From positions 29,369 to 93,368 of the forward strand of contig JACCGJ010016189.1 of NCBI GenBank assembly GCA_013407085.1: a stretch of 64,000 nucleotides of DNA, given 5' to 3'. Below the pieces are notes generated by a model. It was not told where the DNA came from. It saw only the letters and a program-made list of their open reading frames with translations, and searched no databases. The translations under genes were made by a program, and so were the position numbers. The stretch is from Atriophallophorus winterbourni (taxonomy: Eukaryota > Platyhelminthes > Trematoda > Plagiorchiida > Microphallidae). Positions 50,017 through 59,180 of the stretch are shown piece after piece. Within the stretch, counting starts at the first letter, position 1. Each line of letters starts with the position of its first letter.

Positions 50017-50215
50017 TGTATAAGGGATGGTGATGTGAGAACCCCAATATATAATTACCTTTCTATTTTGATGCATCAAATGACCGAATGGATCACGCAA
50101 GGCTTAAAGTTAATTAAAATATTTTATTGAAAAAAATTCTGCAAAGCATAGCAAAAAGCAAATTTAAGTCGCATTTTGGAGCTTTCTCCAAAATGTGGTT
50201 AATATGATTTAGACT

Positions 50216-50540
50216 TATAAAACACATTTGCATGCATCTCCTTCACACAAAACACCCCACGACCGGTTTAGTGCTCTTTGCACTCATCAGGTAGGGACAC
50301 TAGGATCAGGATCCGCATGCGCTTGAAACAGTGGAAGAATGGCGAAGAAGTTGCGCTTGTATGCAACTGTTGGGTAAGGTTGGTACGACCAACCTGTGTG
50401 AAGGAAATGCATGCAAATGTGTTTTATATTTATGGTCATGGGTTTTAAACCCATTCTACATGAGTGGGGGCTCATGTGATTGAACAGGTTGGTCGTACCA
50501 ACCTTACCCAACAGTGGCATACAAGCGCAACTTGATTTAG
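50216..50540. repeat. Hammerhead repeat, family A, head-to-head foldback
   Basis: The minus-strand unit occupies 50216-50400 and a plus-strand unit 50400-50540. gtgtgaaggaaatgcatgca at 50396 recurs inverted at 50226, and the segment with aggttggtacgaccaacct recurs inverted at 50482. The transcript of either strand could fold back over most of its length. Confidence 0.75.
50257..50294 (-). ncRNA. Hammerhead-like motif (family A, G12T)
   Basis: CTAC/GTGG stem I, CTGATGA, GTGC-AAAGA-GCAC, TAAA, ACCGGTC. Everything is intact except G12. Confidence 0.65.
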
Positions 50541-51414
50541 ACTGCCTTTTAATTCATTAATTAAACCAGATTTCCACGATTCAAAATATGAATTGAGGGA
50601 AGCTCGCAACTGAAACTTAATGAAAAATTAATGTGTTATGTTGCACACATCTTCCGCACTCGTGTAGGGTGATGGCGAGAATTTGAGCACAGCACAATCA
50701 AAAAGTTCATGCATTGCGAGAGCTTGACGAGGAATCAATCAACAAAATTATCATGGTCAAACTTTAGGCCATAAACCTAACCCACATGCTTTCAGCAATT
50801 CTTAATTTTCTACAAGTATGCACAAAATTTATGAACCACTACATTTGGAATCGAAATGAGTAATTTAAATCAAATTTTATTTGTCCTTCAGCTACTATAA
50901 ACCGTCTATACCCGCTGACGTCCGGTTTCAGGTATATTTCACTGAACGTTTTTGGAGAGAAAAAAACATTTGGTCATTTCTTGACGCTGCATTACTCACA
51001 CGTGCACTACTAACTCAAATCTAAACATCTAAATATACAGGCCAATATAGCGTAGGTATGTGCATACATCGCATCATGATTAGTTACAATTGTTTTAATC
51101 CAATTTTGAAATTTTTACAGTATTAGCTTAACGATACGTCCTGTAACATTCTAATGCTATTTAATCAAATCGAAACACTACACATTCGCTTGAAAACAGT
51201 AAATTTAAAATTACAGTTTTTGAGCTTGAACAATTCCTACGAACCAGAAAGGGTCAACGAATGTATTTTTTAGGTTCGACATGTATATTTAAAGTCAATT
51301 GTGAGAATTTCGGCGATAAAATATGTTTACTAACATTATCACCAAATGATTATTTCATTCTTCTTTTTTTCTATTATATGCTATTTTTATACACCAGTTC
51401 AAAATCTTTCAAAT
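50541..51414. other. No gene recognised, between two hammerhead clusters
   Basis: AT-rich, without visible repeats. Confidence 0.55.
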
Positions 51415-51515
51415 TATGCATAGGATAAGTTTGGTACAACCAACCTGTTCAATCACATGAGCACACAAAAATGAAGACAGTGTTTGAACCCATGCCCTTG
51501 AACAAAAATGCTTAT

Positions 51516-51550
51516 TTTATGATGATTGCAAACAGCACAAAACCGGTCGT
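51516..51550 (+). ncRNA. Degenerate hammerhead-like motif, unit 1 of the array
   Basis: ATGATGA, TTGC-AAACA-GCAC, AAAA for GAAA, ACCGGTC. Confidence 0.5.
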
Positions 51551-51749
51551 TTTTTTGTGTGTGATGGAAATGCATGCAAATGAGCTGTATGGTTCATGGT
51601 CATGAGTTCAAACGCTGTCTACATGAGTGCGGTTTCGTGTTTTTGAAAAGGTTGGTTGTACCAACCTTATCACACAGTGGCATACAAGTGAAACTTGTTT
51701 ACCACTCTTCCACTGTTTCAAGCACATGCGGATAATGATCATACTGTAC

Positions 51750-51788
51750 CTACCTGATGAGTGCAAACAGCACGACACCGTTCGCGTT
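51750..51788 (+). ncRNA. Hammerhead-like motif, unit 2 of the array
   Basis: CTAC, CTGATGA, GTGC-AAACA-GCAC perfect, GACA (A14 changed), ACCGTTC. Confidence 0.6.
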
Positions 51789-51983
51789 GTGTGTTTGATG
51801 GAAATGCATGCAACTGAGCTCTTTGGTTCATGGTCATTGATTCACATCCTGACGACATGCCTGTCGGCTCATATGATTGGACAGGTTGGTTGTACCAACC
51901 TTATCTAACAGTGGCATACAATCGCAATTTGTTTACCATTCTTCCACTGTTTCAAGCGCATGCGAATCCTGATCATACTATCC

Positions 51984-52022
51984 CTACCTGATGAGTGCAA
52001 ACAGCAACAAAACGCTCGTCGG
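51984..52022 (+). ncRNA. Degenerate hammerhead-like motif, unit 3 of the array
   Basis: CTAC, CTGATGA, GTGC-AAACA-GCAA, CAAA for GAAA, ACGCTC. Confidence 0.5.
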
Positions 52023-52070
52023 TTGTGTGATGGAAGTGCACCCAAATCAGCATTTTAGCAATCGGAAGGT

Positions 52071-52879
52071 TTTTAGTTGCCCACTGGTGACCATGGAGTA
52101 CGGATGATAATCCTTATCGGAGGTTGGATTTCATACGATCTTCAGGTTTGAGAAATCCAAATCCGACGCGGAATTCTTTGCAAAAAGGTTTAAGGAGATA
52201 ATTGCTAGCTGGTCAGTTATAAATGTTTGTTGGTCGCGTATATGTTATGGTTTTCGAGCATTTCATAATAGGAAGATGATGTCTTGAATTATTATTTCTG
52301 GTTCAAAGTCAGTCGCATATTAAATTGTTCACAAACATATACCATTCCGCGTCTGACACAAATGTTATTATAGTTGTATTTTTTATTTTTTAAGAAATAC
52401 ACTTATCCTGATACGATATTTTCTTCCGTTATGCATATCGGATTTGTTGATGGCGTAAACATTTTCGAGCCTCCATTCAATATCAATGCTAGAGTTCATT
52501 TGCGTTAAATATCACAGAATTTAATGAAGCATTTTAATTGGAATTTTATTTTAAAATATCCCTGTGCGTAAATTACAGTAATTATGTTATCAGGATTTAA
52601 ATTGAAAACATAAGATTATATGTAAAATATTAAAAAATATATTAAAACGATATTGTCATTGATACAATTCTATATTGATATATTACGATAAGCTGTTTGG
52701 CAAAGTAGACAGTGATAAATTTCGAGATGTTTATCTATAGAAATCGTAGTGTATTTTTACACTGATTCGGATTTATATTCTTTTTTATAGATAAGCATTT
52801 GTTCAATTTTTAAATCCGCTAATTCCACGGTGTAAACAATTAGTAAATTTGTTGTTCATTTTTAAACAAAGATTAACTA
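52071..52879. other. No gene recognised, between two hammerhead clusters
   Basis: Very AT-rich, no long frame. Confidence 0.55.
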
Positions 52880-52985
52880 ATGTATTGTGGTGCTCACGTC
52901 CCCATCCCTTACACACCACTACCGGTTTCAGGTTGTTTGCCATCGTCAGGTGGAGACAGTAAGACCAGGTTCAGTGAGCCTTGAT
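52880..52985 (-). repeat. Hammerhead repeat, family B, minus strand
   Basis: In reverse it reads aaggctcactgaacctggtc, the core, then gtggtgtgtaagggatgggg and gtgagcaccac. Confidence 0.8.
52916..52953 (-). ncRNA. Hammerhead ribozyme motif (family B, complete core)
   Basis: CCAC/GTGG, CTGACGA, stem II GGC-AAACA-ACC (one C-A mismatch), GAAA, ACCGGT, A. All invariant bases are present. Confidence 0.7.
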
Positions 52986-53803
52986 TAACTAGTTTTTAAG
53001 TCATATTTTCAAACGTCCAGGTGAAAACCAAATTATTCACGACAGAAAAATTCCTTATATTGGTGCATGAATGATTTTGTCGCATTTGCTCCAAACTACT
53101 TACAAGTATAAACTAATTCGCAATTTACTCCCACATGATTTCATGTATTATTTCGTTGTTGTGCGTAGAATTACAGATAACTGAGAAATGGTTGAAAGTC
53201 AGTTGTGCGACAATAATTCGCAGGAAAGTAGGAGGTTGAACACCCGACATAGGGAACTTGCGTATTTTGCGGTTATATTATCAGTAACGTGTCTACGAAA
53301 CTTAGCGTGAATTGCAACATTCTGCGTTCACCGATTTCAAAGCCTCGGACATCAAATGCAGTTTCTTTCAAGATGTTTCTGATAGTTAGTTTCACTCATC
53401 TGTTTTCCAGACTTTTAGGATGCATACGAGTTAGGTACGGTAATAAAGTGAGAATCACCTTGTTTTACTTTCAAATTCGTAAAATTATGAGTTGTTTCGT
53501 AAAAACCGCACATCTCTGTTGATTTTGTTTATCGTAACTTTTATCAAAAATGTTTTTAGCGTAGAGATTCATGATTTAGTAGAAACTAAACTGACTCGAA
53601 TTCTAACAGATACTCGAAAAATACGCTTGGCCTGATTGACTGTGGCGCATAAATAGTTGACGGCTGAATAGTGCATTAAGTTTCACTAGCTACATGAGTG
53701 TGAGCTCATGTATATGAACAGTTTGGTCGTATAGTGCCATACAAAAAATTGTTTACCATTCTTCCACTGTTTCAAGCACGTGCGGATCCTGATTCTACTG
53801 TCC

Positions 53804-53841
53804 CTATCTGATGAGTGCAAACAGCACTAAACCGGTCGTGG
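53804..53841 (+). ncRNA. Hammerhead-like motif, unit 1 (G12T)
   Basis: CTGATGA, perfect GTGC-AAACA-GCAC, TAAA, ACCGGTC, GTGG. G12 is the only lost core base. Confidence 0.65.
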
Positions 53842-53899
53842 GATGTGTGTGTGTGTGTGATGGAGATGCATGCAAATGAGTTTTTATTCATGGCCATGA

Positions 53900-53908
53900 G
53901 TTCAAACC
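53900..53908 (+). promoter_or_regulatory. Candidate Pol III B box in family A repeat
   Basis: gttcaaacc fits GWTCRANNC. It recurs in weaker form in other units (51606, ttcaaacgc). No convincing A box was found at the usual distance upstream, so Pol III transcription is only a suggestion. Confidence 0.3.
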
Positions 53909-54043
53909 CAGTCTACATGAGTGGGGGCTCATGTGATTGAACAGGTTGGTCGTACCAACCTTATCAAATAGTGGCATACAAGCGCAACTTGTTTACCATT
54001 CTTCCACTGTTTCAAGGGCATGTGGATCCTGATCCTACTGTCC

Positions 54044-54081
54044 CTACCTGATGTATACAACCAACAAGAAACAGGTCGTGG
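54044..54081 (+). ncRNA. Degenerate hammerhead-like motif, unit 2
   Basis: CTGATGT (A9 lost), stem II destroyed, GAAA, ACAGGTC, GTGG. Confidence 0.45.
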
Positions 54082-54168
54082 GGTGTGTGTGTTGGAGGTG
54101 CATGCAAATGAGCATTTTTTCACAAGGAACACTTATTCAGAAGCACGTGGACCGTGATCGTAATCCAT

Positions 54169-54206
54169 CTATCTGGTAAGGGCCAACAGCACTAAACCGG
54201 TGATAG
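54169..54206 (+). ncRNA. Degenerate hammerhead-like motif, unit 3
   Basis: CTGGTAA, GGCCAACAGCAC, TAAA (G12T), ACCGGTG. Confidence 0.45.
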
Positions 54207-54215
54207 AAATGCATA

Positions 54216-55659
54216 CAAGTGAGAATTTTTTATTAAGTTTTATTTTTTTATATTTAATCAATCCCGAATTTTGTTTTTAAAGTCAGACTATTTTCCAGTT
54301 ATGCCAAGTCTTCATACTGTGAAGAGAAATATATACTTGTTGAAATTCGGCAGGATCAGCAGAATGACCGTGTTGGATTTGATAGAATTTTGTTGCACCA
54401 TCCATTTTCGCATCTGCTTTCAATCGTTTCATGGAAACAGCAATTATGCCTGACTGTTGGAAATCTGTCGGTATCACCCCGATTCCTAGAAATATTCTGG
54501 TATATACCACCCGATCGCGTGCACTCATCTGTATGCCTGCTTATTACTCACTTATCACTGCGATTATATATGTAGTGTTCTAGTCAAATCCCCTGTACTT
54601 ACATACCAGAAACGGTTTCACGCTGTTTTTCTTTAATCAGGTATGAAACATTCATTTTCGTTCCAGTAAAATTTGGAAGAAAGAAATGATAGTAAACGTA
54701 TTTGAAATTTGAAAGCTTTGTTATAAACAGTTTCCCAACAAACACGGCGGTTAAATATGTATTATATAGTGATTCAGATTCGAAAATTCAAGTTGTTTCT
54801 AAAGAGTAAGAGTTGAGTTCTACATACATCCCTTGCATTGAGAAACTCAATCGCTTTCTTACTGTCTGTTTTTATTAAAGGTTTACACTGAGTTCAACTT
54901 TAGTGGCACAGGAAACAGTGCTATTATGGTTCACAAAGTGGAGCTATAGAGCGAAGGACTTCAAAGCTGATTCCATCGAAAGCCAGCTTGTTTACTTGTT
55001 GCTAATTCCTTTTACATTTTGATAAACCCTAAACAGTCAATTTCTTGTGAGGTTCACCTGTACTTATATGAGCAAAATTGTTCAAAAGGAACCTTAACTG
55101 AAACTATCCTGTTCAGCAAAGAAAGCTTATCAATTCCAGATTACTAACATACTAGAAGGAATTCGTGAAGATATTGTTTGAAGTGGTACACGCTCTTCTG
55201 TGGCATACCACCGAAAAAATCTAGACTTACGATTGGCAACTCAGCCAAAATTCGTCCGGTGAAAACACTATCTGCTATTTGAATATTTTTGCCAAGTTCA
55301 TTGCGATGATTCTTGTCAAATACAATTTACATTAGATCAATTCAAGTTGAGATGTTTGTTTCAGAGTTGGAAATTGCCACTGTTCCTCAAATTGGAATCT
55401 TAGTAATTGGAAACAAATTAGCAACAGTTCAGAGCACGCGCGTTTGATAACAATCTTAATAAGATTGAGTCTGTTAACTTTCTTTCTCTATAAATCGCAA
55501 ACAGTTAACATTTTCCCATCTGATCATATAACTTTAATTGAGCAAAAACGTTTTATGTAAACCGATATATTTCAATACTGAAAGCGTGCTGTTCTGAAAG
55601 CGTAACTGTACTTTCAGCAAACAAGCTTAAATACATAATTGTGCTGGTCCAGCTGAGAT
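54216..55659. other. No gene recognised
   Basis: Frames at 54271-54575 overlap on both strands and have no known motif. Confidence 0.5.
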
Positions 55660-57560
55660 CGCATCCTATTAATATTACTATCGTTTCGGTGTACAACCCA
55701 ACGCTATCTCCCAATTTTTATAACCAGTTTCAATCAATCGTCATATTAATTATGGCCGTCGATTGAAATGCACCTACTGTACCAACTGATGCTGCAACAA
55801 ACCGGATTTTGTCAGATTTGGTCAAGGGTAGCGATGCGAGAACGGCGACTGATTAGTTGTGCCTTCCGCCAACAATCACTTATATTTTTGCAACACAAAA
55901 TTCCAGCACACTAGGATGCACTTGGTAACATGGTATTCGAATCATTGAAGAACAGCGAATCAGATCGATTATTCATAATAATTTCCACCCACTGGATCTC
56001 CTCAGTGCTGGACTGTAATGCCTATCGCGAGGCTAATACAGGGAAAGCATCAGGTACATATCACATTCTCGTTCAGGCAAAACTCATGCTCCGTCTGCTT
56101 AACTGCTACATGAAAACCTCTACGATTCATGTTAACTCTCAAACTTAGGAATCCAGGACCAACGTAAGAAACTCACAAATAATATTGCCGAGCAGTTTGA
56201 TGGAAGTGATGCCACAATTGAACAACAGTGCTCCATAATGAAGGTCGCTACTTAGGTAACGGCACTACAAATCCTAAGCACCGTCTCTCGTCATCGAACG
56301 AGCCGGGATCTCTAAGAACCCCATTAATTTTTCTGCCCAAGTAAGAATGCTCGAACGTATGGTGCTATTGATTACCGACTTTTATGGAGAACTGCTACAC
56401 GATCGCACGCAAGGATCGTCAGCCATACTAGGCGGGAACCATATCTGAAATAGAAGCTGCAGCGAACACAAAGGACTTTGGAAGAATGTTTCGCCTAATT
56501 TAGAGAGCATCTGGAAAGCTGTAGTTTTAGCACGAACCTCAGAAATTCGTCATGACAGCTAATATTTGACATCAAAAATAAGATAGATAGTTGAGCATTT
56601 CGCCCATTTAGTGAATTGCCTGTATGATACTAGTAAAGTAATCCTGCCCCAGGGCGCAAATGCGGTTAACCAGTGAACTGAAATTATCCATCGAGTACCA
56701 TTGTTTTGCGACGAATGAAGAACGGTAGATCGCCAGGTGTGAATAAAATTTTCATTGAACTTATAAGCCTGTGCTATCACATTAATTTCTTCACTGCACA
56801 GACTGTTTTGTTCTATCTGGAAGACGGATGTTTTTCCGTCAGATTTGGTTATGACGATTATTTCGCCATGAACTAATGTCGGAGACAAATCTGTGTACGC
56901 AAACAAACGCGAAATAAGGCTCGTCATTATCGCTGCTAACCTGTTGGTGACATTACTGCTAAATCGGTTCTCCTTCTAACGTTACCTATCTACTGTCAGT
57001 CAAGATGGCTGTCGTCTCGAGATGGGATGTGTTGACCAAATATTCCCCATACGCAAGATTCTAGAGCATCATGCACAATATTAACAGTAAACGATAGCAT
57101 GATTTGCTATTACTCAGTAACCGTGGTTGTTTATGGGGCATTATGCTATCGGATGGGGTTCCCTTGAATATCGGCAAAATGAGTTGAGTGTATTACAACT
57201 GTACGAGTGTTCGGGCCAACGTCTATAGAGAAGAGTGTTGCGAATTTTGATTGCACACAGGAGTCAAGCAAGGCTATCCGTTAATTCCAATACTTTTCAT
57301 GCATGTCGTTGACTGAATTATGAAACAGTCATCAAAGGGTTCAAGTATAAACGGATCTCAGTGGATAATGTTTTGGGAGATGCCGAAAGGCTGCAAAGGC
57401 TTCTGGACAGCGTTAGTTAATTAACTGGAAAATGTGGCCTCGAAATAAAGACAGAAGAAACCAAAGCATTATTTTTACCGTATTATTAGGCGTCTAAACT
57501 AGTTATTTATAACTCCGACTGAGAACGCAGAAAATCTTTCTCTTGAAAACTTCTTGTGTA
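55660..57560 (+). mobile_element. RTE-like LINE remnant, endonuclease to RT, heavily decayed
   Basis: Plus strand. Fragments in order: VVSVYNPTLSPNFYNQFQSI (endonuclease, 55690), LIMAVD followed by a stop where GDFN is expected, a degraded middle, GTYHILVQAKLMLR, QDQRKKLTNNIAEQFDG and QQCSIMKVA (the post-endonuclease spacer), then HTGVKQGYPLIPILFMHVVD (RT motif B) near 57255, and GKCGLEIKTEETKALF (57430). The segment that should carry FADD between motif B and GLEIKTEETK is deleted. The 122-codon minus-strand frame at 56559-56927 is a shadow. Confidence 0.65.
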
Positions 57561-57639
57561 CATTTAAGACATGACAGTTAAAACGAGATATTATATAATT
57601 GGATTTTTGTACATTTTTGTGCATTGACGGGGTATGTTT

Positions 57640-59180
57640 AATGAAGAGCTAATGCCGCGAGGCATCCGAATCCCTTTTAAAGGCAACTACGAATAATCAA
57701 GCGAATAGGTACTCAAACAGCTTATTCCAGAAACTTATCACTCTTTCACTGAATAAGTGTTGCCTAATATTCAGACGATTGTGATTTTTTGCGAGCATCA
57801 ATGTATGCCCTCTTGTTGAAAAGTTGATCGATTGTGACATTAGGTTTGGACAACCTCCCTCCCCTAGTAAATTCATTTTGTGAAGGTATCCATTAGATCA
57901 CCCCGTATTTGCCGACACTGAAGTGAGAGGAGACTTAAAGAAATTAGACATTCCTCGTAGAATTTCTCAGGCATACATTTAAGCATTTGGTAGCTACACG
58001 TTGGAAAACCACTAGTAGTAATATGTCTTTTTTGAAGAAAGGGCTCCAGGTATGCGAGCATTGTTCTGAATTAGGCCCGACAATCGCCGTATGTAAGGGA
58101 ATAAACACTTCTGACGTTCTACATGTCACAACATATTTAGGCCTGAAGATTCCAACTTCAGCTCATTGTGCAGCTGAGACACATTGCACTGCCCATTTGA
58201 AGTCCGCTGTTACAACTGTACATCATTAACCCTTTGGATATATATAAATTCGATCCTACCGCTGTTTGCAGTTAATGTAATTTTGTTGCTGACAACAGAG
58301 GATATTTACTATACTTCACAGGAATATCCCAATCATGTGACCATTTAATGACTATTCAATATCTCAACATATCACCCTGATAATTGGATCCAGCGAATTC
58401 GACGTCATCTGCAATCATGTAGCAGGGACATGATAACTGAGAGAACAAATCATCGATAAAGATCACAACGAGCATTGGGTCTATTACTGAATCTTGTGGG
58501 ACGATATTTTGTAGCTTTTGCCAATTCCGTGGTAGTATCGCCTACACGGTCATGCGAGGATCTATCACGAAAACTGGTTATCCGGTCGTGAAGATTACCA
58601 GATACTCATTTGGCCGCAAGATTCCAGTTCAGGCATTTGTGGCACACCGAGTTAAAAGCCTTACTAAAGTCTAAGTAGAAAAACTTTACCCGTTCGCCTT
58701 CATGCAATAGCTTGAAACCTCTATCTGAAACGCAGTGATGATTCCAGAAACACGACCATTTCATTTAGAAAGCCATGTTGTACCGTGCCTTTTGATAAAT
58801 TGTGAACGAGGTGGCTGCACCACTGAACCCTGATAAGTCTCTTCAAGGCTTGCATGAAACACTAGTCAAGCTTACCGGTCGGAAATTTTCAACTGTGTTT
58901 GCGCAACCTCCTTTATAAATGGGTACGTCGATGTTTTACTTCCAGTCATCCGGTACGATGTCCTTGCAAAGCGATTCGTTGTATAAAATACAGAGAGGCT
59001 CTGCTAGTACGGTAACTACTTCCTTTACAATTTTTGGAAGCACGTCGTCAGGTCCGGTTAAATTATTTCCGTCTGGATTATATAGAACCCGAGCGACATT
59101 TTTCATGCAGAAAACTAATTCCCTTAGATAAGAACTCATTTCCAAACTAATTTTCGGATTGACTACATTGAGTTGTGAGA
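57640..59180 (-). mobile_element. Second CR1-like LINE family: degenerate RT fragment
   Basis: Minus strand, many stops. Recognisable in order are NNLTGPDDVLPKIV, VPDDWK, VPIYKGG, NFRPVSLTSVSCKALKRLIR, QHGFLNE, then after gaps YLGLKI, CSHTWSPFFKKDILLL, LRNSTRN, RQIRGDLMDTFTK, and the C terminus RGHTLMLAKNHNRLNIRQHL then ERVISFWNKL. These differ clearly from copies 1-6. The 5' border coincides with the end of the MULE coding region. Confidence 0.75.

Larger units (their letters stand above)
49735..50055 (+). repeat. Two family B hammerhead repeats in direct orientation
   Basis: Units at 49740-49825 and 49945-50055 share aaggctcact / caagtctcacc, the core, and gatggggatgtgag / gatggtgatgtgag. 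The first lacks about 12 bp before the core. Confidence 0.75.
51415..52070 (+). repeat. Tandem array of family A hammerhead repeats (three cores, about 234-bp period)
   Basis: The cores start at 51519, 51754 and 51988, spacings of 235 and 234 bp. Every unit carries gatggaaatgcatgcaa or a variant, then the hairpin aggttggttgtaccaacct, then cagtggcatacaa, cttccactgtttcaagc and the core. A reversed fragment (gttgaacc region) precedes the first unit at 51430-51510. Confidence 0.85.
53690..54215 (+). repeat. Tandem array of family A hammerhead repeats (two full units, one shortened)
   Basis: The cores start at 53808, 54048 and 54173. The first spacing is 240 bp; the third unit has lost about 115 bp between cacaaggaacactt and aagcacgtgg. 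The middle unit contains the best family body, with gttcaaacc (53900), a perfect match to the Pol III B-box consensus GWTCRANNC. Confidence 0.85.

Noticed and set aside
5405..54206. CTGATGA plus hairpin as a simple transcription terminator
   Set aside because: No T-run follows the hairpin, and the conserved GAAA box and stem I pairing on both sides fit a hammerhead, not a terminator.
56559..56927. 122-codon minus-strand frame
   Set aside because: It is antisense to a decayed RTE LINE whose plus-strand motifs are recognisable on both sides.
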